Source: J054 sp964613615
GTDB lineage: Bacteria > Pseudomonadota > Gammaproteobacteria > Steroidobacterales > GCA-2729495
NCBI GenBank assembly: GCA_964613615.1
Contig: CAZTIB010000194.1
Location: 1-31,067, forward strand
Length of the DNA stretch: 31,067 nucleotides
Direction of reading: 5' to 3'
This document shows, piece by piece, positions 8,276-17,128 of the stretch. The position numbers were made by a program, and so were the translations under genes. How positions within the stretch are numbered: position 1 is the first letter of the stretch; every line of letters starts with the position of its first letter. The notes below the pieces were generated by a model. That model ran no database searches and was not told the DNA's origin. It saw nothing but the letters and a program-made list of their open reading frames with translations.

Positions 8276-9199
8276 ATGAAAGTTTGTATCGTGGGCTGTG
8301 GCGCCATCGGCAGCCTGTTCGCGGCTTACCTCGCGCAGCGCGACGATGTGGAAGTCTGGGCCTACGACCTGGACCAGGCGCACGTGGACGCGATCAACGC
8401 CAGCGGCCTGCGCCTGTCGGGCGAAGGCAACGTGCATTCCTACCCGAAGGCCAGCACGAACCCGGCAGATATCCCGCCCTGCAATTTCGGTATCGTAGCA
8501 ACCAAGACGCTGCATACGCGCGCGGCCATCGAGGCCACGGCCAGCGTGTTCCCGGATGGGGCGGTCTGCTCCGTGCAGAACGGCGTAGGCAACGAGGAAA
8601 TTCTCGCCGAGTACGTGCCCCGCGTGATCCGCGGCACCACCTTCCCGGCCGGGCGAATCGTCGAACCCGGTCACGTACAGCAGGACACCGGCGGCAAAAC
8701 GTGGATGGGACCTTTCGAACCCAAGTCCGCGAGCATGGAGGAAATCCGCCAGCTTGCCGACGCGCTGACGGAATCCGGTATGGACACACTCGCGATGGAA
8801 GACTCCCGCGGTGCCCAGTGGACGAAGCTGATTTTCAATGCCGCCACCAATCCCATCGGCGCGCTGACCCGCCTGCCACACGGGGTGGCCTGCGATCAGC
8901 CGAAGGTACGCGCGCTGATCTCACAGCTGGTGGCCGAGGGCGCGGCCGTGGCCGAAGCCCAGGGCATCACGCTGGACAGCGATCCGGATGCGCTGGTCGA
9001 CCACGCCCGCGAAGTCGCCTACAACCACAAGGCCAGCATGCTGCAGGATGCATTGGCCCAGCGGCGCACAGAAGTGGCGGCGCTGAACGGTGGCATCGTG
9101 GAATTCGGCCGCCAGTTCGACGTGCCCACGCCGATGAACGAAGCCATCTGGGCCCTGATCGAGGGCCTGGAGCATTCTTGGTCGTTAGATCGCGGCTAA
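8276..9199 (+). CDS. Ketopantoate reductase family oxidoreductase (second of two)
   Basis: A 307-residue paralogue of the preceding gene. It opens with MKVCIVGCGAIGSLFAAYL, has SVQNGVGNEE, AQWTKLIFNAATNPIGALTRLP (Lys and Asn conserved) and RRTEVAALNGGIV (Glu conserved). The start is supported by GGGAGAG upstream. The two copies have clearly diverged outside these motifs, so they probably act on different intermediates or form a heteromer. The final codons (D-R-G-stop) lie inside a REP palindrome, so the natural C-terminus may have been altered by that element. Confidence 0.9.
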   Translation: MKVCIVGCGAIGSLFAAYLAQRDDVEVWAYDLDQAHVDAINASGLRLSGEGNVHSYPKASTNPADIPPCNFGIVATKTLHTRAAIEATASVFPDGAVCSVQNGVGNEEILAEYVPRVIRGTTFPAGRIVEPGHVQQDTGGKTWMGPFEPKSASMEEIRQLADALTESGMDTLAMEDSRGAQWTKLIFNAATNPIGALTRLPHGVACDQPKVRALISQLVAEGAAVAEAQGITLDSDPDALVDHAREVAYNHKASMLQDALAQRRTEVAALNGGIVEFGRQFDVPTPMNEAIWALIEGLEHSWSLDRG

Positions 9200-9212
9200 A
9201 GCCGCTCCTACA
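9190..9212. repeat. Single REP palindrome overlapping a stop codon
   Basis: TCGCGGCTAAAGCCGCTCC followed by TACA. The core GCGGCTAAAGCCGC is a near-perfect palindrome. This sequence class is a known REP element of gammaproteobacteria. It supplies the last two codons and the TAA of the second ketopantoate-reductase-family gene. Confidence 0.85.
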
Positions 9213-9231
9213 GAATCTTTTGGAATTGATT

Positions 9232-10386
9232 ATGAGCCAGACCCACCCGTTTCAGCCGAGCCAGCAGGAAATCGACCGGCGCTACCGCAACGTCCGCGCC
9301 GCGATGGCAGAGCACGGCCTGGACGGCCTGATTGTCAGCGGCAGCGAGTACACCGGTTTCGAAGGTGCGGTGCGCTATATGAGCGGCTTCCATCTTCTGC
9401 ACCGCTACGCGTACGTGGTGGTGCCGCCGCAGGGCGACCCGGTGTCGGTGTATCCGAAAGAAGCCACGTGGGTTGGCGATCACACCGCCACCTTCGTGAA
9501 CGAACAGGTCAAGGTTCCCCACTGTGGCGAGTGGATGGCCAACTATTGCCGCGACCAGGGCTGGAAACGGGTCGGCGTGTATGGCCTGGAGTTCATCATC
9601 CCGGTGCGCGATTACCAGGCACTGGCCGATGCCGGGCTGGAGATTGTGAATTTCGACGTGCCTTTCGATCATGCACGCGCACAAAAAAGCGACGAAGAAA
9701 TTGCGTCGGTCCGCCACTCGATGGAAATTAACAAGGCCGGCGTGCTGGCCGTGATTCAGGCCTACGCGGCCGGCAAAACCGAAGCGGAACTGATGGGCGT
9801 TGCAGAGAACACCTTCGCGTCCATGGGCACGGCCCGCAACACCATGGACATGGTGCTGATGGGCCCGAACGGCTCACTGCTGCCGCAGATGGTGTTTGCG
9901 GACCCGCAGCGCAGGGTAAAGGACAGCGACGGGCTGCTGTATGGCCTCGAGGTCTCCGGCACCGGCGGGCACTGGGTGGAGTTTTCCCGGCTGCTGGCAC
10001 CACAGGGTGTAAGCCCGGCAACGCAGGCACTCCTGGATGCGTACGAAGAATTCCACGCACTCGCCAAGGAACATATGGTAGCGGGTGCGTCGGCAGAAGA
10101 CGTGCACCGCAAATGCGTGAAACCTTTCGATGGCAAAGGCTGGCGCATGGGCCACGTGTGCGGGCATTCCATTGGCATGACCATGATCGAGCACCCGCGT
10201 ATTGGCGAGGGCGCCGAATTCGAACTGGTGGAGAACATGGTTTGTTCCATGCATCCCCACGTAATGACGGAAGACCGGCAATCGAGCCTGTATTTTCAGG
10301 AAACCTTCCTGGTCACGAAAGACGGCGGCGTGCCGCTGTCGGGCGTAGCGCCAGGATATTACCGGGGTGGTGAGACGGAGTTGTAA
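9232..10386 (+). CDS. M24 (creatinase/prolidase fold) protein with non-standard metal site
   Basis: A 384-residue protein with a creatinase N-terminal domain (about 1-150, starting with a QQEIDRRYRNVRAAMAEHGLDG-type segment) and a pita-bread M24 domain (about 155-375). Members include Xaa-Pro peptidases, creatinase and ectoine hydrolase (DoeA), which cleave C-N bonds. The start is the ATG at 9232; the frame is open further upstream only as a shadow of the previous gene. By my alignment the canonical Asp-Asp-His-Glu-Glu metal set appears as Glu240, Glu250, His312 (GHSIGMTMIEHP), His341 (SMHPHV) and Glu357 (ETFLVT). This looks more like a creatinase-type or altered-metal enzyme than a dipeptidase. 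Fold secure, reaction unknown. Confidence 0.85.
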   Translation: MSQTHPFQPSQQEIDRRYRNVRAAMAEHGLDGLIVSGSEYTGFEGAVRYMSGFHLLHRYAYVVVPPQGDPVSVYPKEATWVGDHTATFVNEQVKVPHCGEWMANYCRDQGWKRVGVYGLEFIIPVRDYQALADAGLEIVNFDVPFDHARAQKSDEEIASVRHSMEINKAGVLAVIQAYAAGKTEAELMGVAENTFASMGTARNTMDMVLMGPNGSLLPQMVFADPQRRVKDSDGLLYGLEVSGTGGHWVEFSRLLAPQGVSPATQALLDAYEEFHALAKEHMVAGASAEDVHRKCVKPFDGKGWRMGHVCGHSIGMTMIEHPRIGEGAEFELVENMVCSMHPHVMTEDRQSSLYFQETFLVTKDGGVPLSGVAPGYYRGGETEL

Positions 10387-10402
10387 GCACAGTTGCCCCG
10401 GC

Positions 10403-10501
10403 GGTGGGAGCGGCTTTAGCCGCGACCGGGCTACTTTGACGATGGTGGTGGCACAACTGATAGGGAATCGCGGCTAAAGCCGCTCCTACCGCCGCTCCCA
10501 C
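10403..10501. repeat. Inverted pair of REP palindromes
   Basis: Copy 1 at 10403-10425 contains GGAGCGGCTTTAGCCGCGA; copy 2 at 10468-10490 is its reverse complement, TCGCGGCTAAAGCCGCTCC, separated by about 42 bp. A further half-site, GCCGCTCCCAC, follows at 10491-10501. Such pairs can fold into a long hairpin in mRNA, which may stabilise or attenuate the transcript between the M24 and LLM genes. Confidence 0.85.
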
Positions 10502-10561
10502 TGGCACCGCAGATGCCATCGCAACAGATTGATACAGACAGTTTTAAGAGGAGAGAAACAA

Positions 10562-11641
10562 ATGAGCACGCAACCCAAAGTCGGGGTGATATTCAAATCC
10601 TACGAACCCCTGTCGTCGATCCAGAAGTACGCGGCGCAGACGGAAGCATCGGGCTGCACCGGCGGTTTCTGGATCGCCGAGGCCTATCACTGGTTCCGCA
10701 AGTACGGACACGAAGCGCGCGGCTGCTTTACGACGCTGGCTGCCGCGACCATGGCGACAAAGAAAATCCCCATCGGCCTGGGTATCACGTCGCCGTACAT
10801 GCGCCACCCTACTATTCAGGCTTCAGAATGCAACGCGATCGACGAGCTGTCTGGCGGACGGTTCATCATGGGTATCGGCGCCGGCAAGGTCGGCACCGAG
10901 TACCTCGATCTCGACATGAAGAAATACACGCCGGTAAAAACTCACAAGGAATCGGTGGACATGATCCGGGGCATCGCCAGCGGCGAGGCCTTCAGGTACG
11001 AAGGTGAACTTTATGCGTGCGACATGCCGGCCGTGGATCGCAAGGGCCGGGGGTTACGGACCGACATCCCCGTCTACATTGGCGCCACCGGCCCGTTCAT
11101 GCAGAAGCTCGGCGGCCGGGACTTCGACGGCCTGCTGCTGCCGGGCCTGACCTCGCCCGGCTTCACCACCTACGCCCGACAGAACTGTTGGGAAGGTGCT
11201 GAGAAGGCCGGCCGCAACCTGCCGGCAGACTTCCCGGTGGGCGGCGTGATCCTGGCCGCATGCAACAAGGACGGCAAGAAAGCGAAAGACGCCACCCGCA
11301 GCTATACCGGCACCTACGTGATTAACAAGCTGCGCAACATCAAGAATGATGTAATTCTGAGTGCGTCCGGCCTGCCGAACGAAACCTGGGATCCCTTCCG
11401 CAAGGCCATTGCCGACGGCACCGAAGACAATGTCACGCACCTGGTCAGCGACGAGATCCAGCGGCGCTTCACCGTGATCTCCGGGACGCCGGATGAGTGC
11501 CTGGAAATTACCCAGGAACTGGTGGATGCCGGTCTGAACCTGCCCCTGCTGGAAGTGGTCGGTGCCAACGAGGCCGACAACCTGGAGACCGTCCGTCTGT
11601 TCGGCGAAGAAGTGCTGTCGAAACTAACACCGGGACTGTAA
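10562..11641 (+). CDS. LLM-class F420/flavin-dependent oxidoreductase
   Basis: A 359-residue TIM-barrel protein of the bacterial luciferase-like family, in the branch resembling F420-dependent 5,10-methylenetetrahydromethanopterin reductase (Mer). Recognisable pieces are GFWIAEAYHWFRKYG, TKKIPIGLGITSPYMRHPTIQA, IDELSGGRFIMGIGAGK and DIPVYIGATGPFMQKLGGRDFDGLLL. These are the usual barrel-strand motifs for cofactor phosphate binding. The start at 10562 follows AGGAGAG; a slightly longer in-frame start lacks a comparable site. A gene for NADPH:F420 reductase four genes downstream makes F420 the more likely cofactor than FMN. It may reduce or monooxygenate a pathway intermediate. Family certain, cofactor inferred. 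Confidence 0.88.
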   Translation: MSTQPKVGVIFKSYEPLSSIQKYAAQTEASGCTGGFWIAEAYHWFRKYGHEARGCFTTLAAATMATKKIPIGLGITSPYMRHPTIQASECNAIDELSGGRFIMGIGAGKVGTEYLDLDMKKYTPVKTHKESVDMIRGIASGEAFRYEGELYACDMPAVDRKGRGLRTDIPVYIGATGPFMQKLGGRDFDGLLLPGLTSPGFTTYARQNCWEGAEKAGRNLPADFPVGGVILAACNKDGKKAKDATRSYTGTYVINKLRNIKNDVILSASGLPNETWDPFRKAIADGTEDNVTHLVSDEIQRRFTVISGTPDECLEITQELVDAGLNLPLLEVVGANEADNLETVRLFGEEVLSKLTPGL

Positions 11642-11645
11642 GACT

Positions 11646-12605
11646 ATGAGACTCGCAAGCTTCAAAACCCCAAGCGGTGACAAGACCGTCGGCGCCTATG
11701 TGCAGGACTGCTATATAGACCTGCACGCGCTGACGGACGGTGCGCTGCCCAACGACATGATCGCGCTGCTCGAACACGGCAAAGCCGGCATGGACCAGGC
11801 GCGGAGCGCGCTGGCCGGGCTCGATCTTGATCCGAACGCTTCCGACGGCCTGAAAAACGGCGCGGGACAGCGCTGTGCCTACAAGGCTGAAGAGATCGAA
11901 ATCATGGCGCCGGTGCCGCGCCCGGGCAAGATCATGCACACGTCGTGTAACTTCGACGCCCACCTGGCAGAGCTCACCAGCTGGAACCAGCCCGAGTGGC
12001 AATCGCACAACTGGGGTGAGTTTCACTTTGAGCACCCCACGGGCTTCCTGGAGGCATCGTCTTCGGTGGTGGCCTCCGGCGCCCACGTAGCCGTGCCCCA
12101 CTTCACGCGGGAACTCGACTACGAGATCGAAATCGGCATCATTATCGGCAAGCGCGGCTTTCGCGTGCCGGTTGAGGAAGCCATGGACTACGTGGCCGGC
12201 TACACGATCTTCAATGATCTGTCCGCCCGCGACATCCAGGCCCGCGAACATTCCAACCACGTGATCCTGCTGGGCAAGAGCTTCGACGGCTCCTGCCCCT
12301 TCGGTCCTCACCTGGTGACGGTGGACGAGCTCAGCGATCCGCACAACCTGGAGATGAAACTGCGGGTTAACGGCGACGTGCGCCAGGATGCCAACACCTC
12401 GCAGATGCACTACAAGACGGCGGAACTGGTCTCGTGGTGGTCGAACACGACGCTGGAGCCCGGGGACATCATTACCAGCGGCAGCCCACCAGGCGTCGCC
12501 GCGGGTATGGCCGTGCCCGACTGGCTGACGCCCGGTGACACGGTGGATGCCACCGTCGCCGAGCTGGGTACGCTAACCACGCACATCGTGGCCGGCGAAC
12601 AATAA
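11646..12605 (+). CDS. Fumarylacetoacetate hydrolase family protein
   Basis: A 319-residue FAH-fold protein. This family hydrolyses C-C bonds of diketo acids, decarboxylates oxaloacetate-like acids or hydrates dienoates, usually with Mg2+. The metal-ligand cluster is visible: Glu160 and Glu162 in RELDYEIEIGIIIGK and Asp191 in FNDLSARD. LLGKSFDGSCPFGPHLV and PGDIITSGSPPGVA are the other standard blocks. The N-terminal 90 residues form the usual small domain (MRLASFKTPSG, PRPGKIMHTSCNF at the junction). The ATG lies 4 bp after the LLM stop, so the two are very likely co-translated. In this run it would be the ring-opened-product or keto-acid cleavage step. Family certain, substrate unknown. Confidence 0.92.
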   Translation: MRLASFKTPSGDKTVGAYVQDCYIDLHALTDGALPNDMIALLEHGKAGMDQARSALAGLDLDPNASDGLKNGAGQRCAYKAEEIEIMAPVPRPGKIMHTSCNFDAHLAELTSWNQPEWQSHNWGEFHFEHPTGFLEASSSVVASGAHVAVPHFTRELDYEIEIGIIIGKRGFRVPVEEAMDYVAGYTIFNDLSARDIQAREHSNHVILLGKSFDGSCPFGPHLVTVDELSDPHNLEMKLRVNGDVRQDANTSQMHYKTAELVSWWSNTTLEPGDIITSGSPPGVAAGMAVPDWLTPGDTVDATVAELGTLTTHIVAGEQ

Positions 12606-12625
12606 CGTCTAACGAGTATGCAGCT

Positions 12626-13897
12626 ATGCCAAATAAAGTGAACGCGGACCTGGTCCAGAAGGCCGTCGAGCAGATCAATCGCGAGCGGCTAATCGACCTG
12701 GTCGTGCAGCTCGTGAATGTACCCAGCCCCACTGGTTATGAAGGCGACATGGCCCGCACGCTGCACGAAGTCCTGCAGGGTGCGAACTTCCGCTCCACGC
12801 TGCAGCCCATCGGCGACGACCGCTATAACACCATTGGCATGTTCGAAGGCCAGGGCGACGGCAAGACCCTGATGTTCAACGGTCACCTGGACACGTCGTT
12901 TGGTCCGGAACAGGCCCACCGCGGCCTGGGTTACCGCTGCGAGGGCACGGTGGTTGACGACGAGTGGATCTACGGCATGGGCACTTTCAACATGAAGAGT
13001 GCGATGGCGACTTACATCGTCGCGACGGAATCCATCCAGGCCGCCGGCATCAAGCTGGCCGGAGACGTCGTGATCGCCGGGGTCGCCGGTGAGATCGAAA
13101 AGGCGCCAGTGAACGACTTCGACGGGCGCCAGTACCAGGGCTACGGCCCCGGCACGAAGTACGCCATTACCCACGGCGCCATTGCCGACTACTGCATCCT
13201 TGGCGAGCCCACCAACATGATGCTGATACCCCGCCACTGCGGCACCACCTGGCTGAAGATCACGGTGCCGGGCATGTTGATCCACACGGCATGGTCGGAA
13301 CATGAAAAGAATGCGATCAGTAATTCCAATGTCATCCTTAAGGCGTTGAATGACTGGATTCCCGAGTACATGAAGCGCAACGAGTTCGGCGGCACGCAGC
13401 CGAAGGTGAACATCGCGGCCATCGAGGGCGGCTGGCCCTGGCGCGGCGCAAGAACGCCAGACAATTGCTGCATCTACATGGACGTGCGCACTCCGCCGGA
13501 CGTATTGCCGATGGCCGTACTTCGTGAAGTCCGTGGCATGATTCGTGAACTGGCCAGGGAACACGCCTTCCTGGAGGGCTCGACGGTAGACGTCTACGTC
13601 TCGGCACCCGGCACGTCGATTCCGGACGACCACGAACTGATCAAGACGATTGTTGAGGCCCACACTCAGCAGCTGGGCGAAGCGCCCAAGTTCGACAACG
13701 AAATCTGGTACAGCGATGCGGCCCATATGAACCGCTACGGCATTCCCACCGTAAACTACGGCTCCGCAGGGCGGATCCGCTCCGGCGGCGGCGGCTTCTC
13801 GACCCTGCAGGGTGAGGCGGTGCACATCGGCGATATGCTGGACATCATCAAGGTCTACATCCAGTGCATCCTGGGCATCTGCGGGACGGTTGACTAG
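12626..13897 (+). CDS. M20-family amidohydrolase/peptidase-like protein with altered metal site
   Basis: A 423-residue protein with the ArgE/DapE/aminoacylase layout: catalytic domain, inserted dimerisation domain (about 205-320), catalytic domain. FNGHLDTS supplies the first metal His87 and Asp89, and LGEPT the acidic ligand near residue 194; a late His in EAVHIGDML fits the last ligand. Two positions look substituted: the bridging Asp of the usual G-x-D-M-K block is Asn122 in GTFNMKSAM, and the E-E pair reads E-I (Glu156-Ile157 in VAGEIEKAP), leaving the catalytic Glu but not the second metal Glu. It may bind one metal, or act on an unusual amide or carbamoyl group. Family certain; activity uncertain. 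Confidence 0.88.
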   Translation: MPNKVNADLVQKAVEQINRERLIDLVVQLVNVPSPTGYEGDMARTLHEVLQGANFRSTLQPIGDDRYNTIGMFEGQGDGKTLMFNGHLDTSFGPEQAHRGLGYRCEGTVVDDEWIYGMGTFNMKSAMATYIVATESIQAAGIKLAGDVVIAGVAGEIEKAPVNDFDGRQYQGYGPGTKYAITHGAIADYCILGEPTNMMLIPRHCGTTWLKITVPGMLIHTAWSEHEKNAISNSNVILKALNDWIPEYMKRNEFGGTQPKVNIAAIEGGWPWRGARTPDNCCIYMDVRTPPDVLPMAVLREVRGMIRELAREHAFLEGSTVDVYVSAPGTSIPDDHELIKTIVEAHTQQLGEAPKFDNEIWYSDAAHMNRYGIPTVNYGSAGRIRSGGGGFSTLQGEAVHIGDMLDIIKVYIQCILGICGTVD

Positions 13898-13935
13898 ACT
13901 GGGGATAAGACCGGGAACCTTACGCACACCCCCTG

Positions 13936-14003
13936 GTGGGAGCGGCTTCAGCCGCGATTCCTTCGCCCCACGACATCGGAATCGCGGCTGAAGCCGCTCC
14001 CAC
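13936..14003. repeat. Long perfect inverted pair of REP palindromes
   Basis: Two arms of 26 bp (13936-13961 and 13978-14003) are exact reverse complements, separated by 16 bp. Each arm contains the palindrome GCGGCTTCAGCCGC. The element lies between the M20-like gene and the DRE-TIM enzyme gene and would form a very stable hairpin in RNA. It differs from the pair at 10403 by one core base change on each arm (TTTA to TTCA). Confidence 0.9.
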
Positions 14004-14043
14004 GGCGAGACCACAACACAGAACGCACCAATTAGAGGACGAT

Positions 14044-15234
<1,191 letters not shown>

Positions 15235-15245
15235 AGGACCAGAAT

Positions 15246-15920
15246 ATGAGTGACGGAAAACACAAGATTGCCGTGCTTGGCGGCACCGGTGACCTGGGCT
15301 GGGGCCTGGCGCTACAGCTCGCCAAGGCCGGCTATCCGGTCAACATCGGCTCGCGCAAGGCTGAGAAAGGCGCAGCGGCAGCCGCCGAGGTGCTCGAGGC
15401 GGCCCCCGACGTCGACGTGCGCGGCGGGGCAAATCCCGATGCGGCCGCCTGGGCCAACGTGGTGATCATGACCGTTCCCTTCGCGAGCCAGCGGCCAACG
15501 CTCGAGTCCGTGCGCAACCAGGTACAGGGCAAGATCTTTGTCGATTCGACCGTGCCCCTGATGCCACCGAAGGTGATGCGGGTGCAGTTGCCGGAGGGTG
15601 GCTCCGCGGCAAAACAAACCCAGGAATTCCTCGGCGACGAAGTGCGAGTTGTGTCGGCATTCCAGAATGTTGCCGCTGCGCACCTGCGCTCGGGTGAAAT
15701 GGACGAAGAAGAATGCGACGTGCTGGTCTGCGGTAATGATCCAGACGCCCGCCAGGTCGTAGTCGATCTCGCCGAAGCCATCGGGCTGAAGGCCTGGCAT
15801 GCGGGTGCCATCGACAACTCGGCCGTGGCTGAGGGCCTCACTTCGATCCTGATATTCCTGAACAAGAAGTATAAAATCAACGGCGCGGGCATCCGCATTA
15901 CAGGTCATGTCGGCGAATAA
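15246..15920 (+). CDS. npdG: NADPH:F420 oxidoreductase (F420-dependent NADP reductase family)
   Basis: A 224-residue Rossmann protein that transfers hydride between NADP(H) and the deazaflavin F420. It opens KIAVLGGTGDLGWGLALQLAKAG, with GSRKAEKG after the second strand (Ser/Arg/Lys typical for the NADP 2'-phosphate). Later blocks DVLVCGNDPDARQVVVDLAE, LKAWHAGAIDNSAVAEGLT and NKKYKINGAGIRITG are characteristic of bacterial NpdG proteins. It would keep the LLM-class enzyme supplied with reduced F420. It begins 11 bp after the DRE-TIM gene and overlaps the next gene by 14 bp, so it belongs to the operon. No F420 biosynthesis gene is in the window. F420 production by some proteobacteria is established. 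Confidence 0.85.
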   Translation: MSDGKHKIAVLGGTGDLGWGLALQLAKAGYPVNIGSRKAEKGAAAAAEVLEAAPDVDVRGGANPDAAAWANVVIMTVPFASQRPTLESVRNQVQGKIFVDSTVPLMPPKVMRVQLPEGGSAAKQTQEFLGDEVRVVSAFQNVAAAHLRSGEMDEEECDVLVCGNDPDARQVVVDLAEAIGLKAWHAGAIDNSAVAEGLTSILIFLNKKYKINGAGIRITGHVGE

Positions 15921-17085
15921 ATCACAACCGGGCTCCAGCGCGAGCAATATCGCGTTCCGTGCCGATCCTGGCGTACTCGAAGACGCGCGCCTGACCGGCA
16001 TGGACTCGCTGGTGCGAGTACGCACGCGAACGCGGGCACTGGCCGGGATGCAAAAGGAGGCGGTCGTCGAGTACGGGCCCACGGGCGCGGTCTGGCGGCT
16101 GTTGTGCGATGAAGGTCCATGGCTGAACGGCACCGACCTCGCGCCCTTCCCGCTGGCCTTCTTCACCGCCGGCCTGGCGGCCCAGCTGATGTCTGACTAC
16201 CTCGCAGAAGCTGCCGATCGGGATATCCGTATCGATCACCTCGAAATGAGTGTGGACAATTTCTTCACGATGGAAGGTTCGGCGCTCAAGGGCACAATGG
16301 CTGCCGGTGTCGACCCCGTTCGACTGGCTATCACCGTGGCCGGCGACGCCGATGTGGAGGAACTCGAAGATATCGCCGTAATCGCGCTGGAAGATCGCAG
16401 CGCCGGCGCCGTCACGCTCCGCGACGAGCTGGTGAGCCGTTTCAGCATCAAGCTCAATAACCGGCCCGTGCGCTGGTCAGGAGAAGATGCACCGACCATG
16501 GACACGCTGGCAGATCCGGCCGCAGCCCTGGAAGCTTTGCAACCGGCAGCTGCGGAGGGCCATGCAGAAGACATCATTCGCAAGGATGACTCGGCACCAA
16601 CACCACCGACCGAAGACGCGGTCGGTCTGAAGTCCGACCAGAAGCGCGTCGTGCACGTACACACCGATGCCCGGCTGCGGTCGGACGGACTGAAGGAACT
16701 GGCTGTGCAATGCATTCAGCCCGCCGGCAGCCGTTTCGTGTTCCTCAGCGACGACGCGGCCGATGTCGGTGGGCAGGAACGCGCACCGTCAGGGCTCGCG
16801 TATTTGTCAGCCGGCGTCGCCTTCTGCTTCATGACGCAGCTAGGCCGCTATGCGCAGATCAAGCAGCAGGACCTGAGCGGCTACCGCATCGTGCAGGACA
16901 CGGTGTTTCGCCACGGCAACCCCTACGACCCTGCTGCGCTGCCGGTGGATACCTTCGTTTGCCTGGACAGCGGTAACCCGGTCGCCGACAACCTGCAGCT
17001 GGTGCACATGGGTGAGCAGACCTGCTACCTGCACGCGGCGTTTCGCAACGAAGTCGACGTCGAGCTGAAGGTCACCGACTTCTGA
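15907..17085 (+). CDS. Tandem-domain OsmC-like protein
   Basis: A 392-residue protein with two OsmC-type halves joined by an acidic, proline-rich linker (about residues 190-240). OsmC/Ohr proteins reduce organic hydroperoxides with two cysteines, one on a central helix and one near the C-terminus. The second half has both: SAGVAFCFMTQLGRYAQI and GEQTCYLHAAF. The first half has the matching helix FFTAGLAAQLMSDYL and a matching late segment DRSAGAVTLRDEL, but no Cys in either. It thus looks like an active second domain with an inactivated first. Its start overlaps the F420 reductase gene end by 14 bp. A role in removing peroxides or thiol adducts made by the flavin or Mo enzymes is inferred. 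Confidence 0.7.
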   Translation: MSANKSQPGSSASNIAFRADPGVLEDARLTGMDSLVRVRTRTRALAGMQKEAVVEYGPTGAVWRLLCDEGPWLNGTDLAPFPLAFFTAGLAAQLMSDYLAEAADRDIRIDHLEMSVDNFFTMEGSALKGTMAAGVDPVRLAITVAGDADVEELEDIAVIALEDRSAGAVTLRDELVSRFSIKLNNRPVRWSGEDAPTMDTLADPAAALEALQPAAAEGHAEDIIRKDDSAPTPPTEDAVGLKSDQKRVVHVHTDARLRSDGLKELAVQCIQPAGSRFVFLSDDAADVGGQERAPSGLAYLSAGVAFCFMTQLGRYAQIKQQDLSGYRIVQDTVFRHGNPYDPAALPVDTFVCLDSGNPVADNLQLVHMGEQTCYLHAAFRNEVDVELKVTDF

Positions 17086-17128
17086 GTTCAGGCCCAACCG
17101 CCAGGTCCAATAACACGAGGTGCACCCA

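Noticed and set aside
8284..9231. An in-frame upstream extension of the M24 gene over the second ketopantoate-reductase-family gene
   Set aside because: The extension translates to low-complexity Arg/Gly/Pro sequence in another frame of a real gene; the family N-terminus begins at the ATG at 9232.
9190..14003. CRISPR array or transposon ends
   Set aside because: The repeated units are palindromic, in inverted orientation and irregularly spaced, with no cas or transposase genes; they fit REP elements.
12689..14014. A 441-codon minus-strand frame opposite the M20-like gene
   Set aside because: Composition is that of an antisense shadow and it crosses the REP element; no domain is visible.
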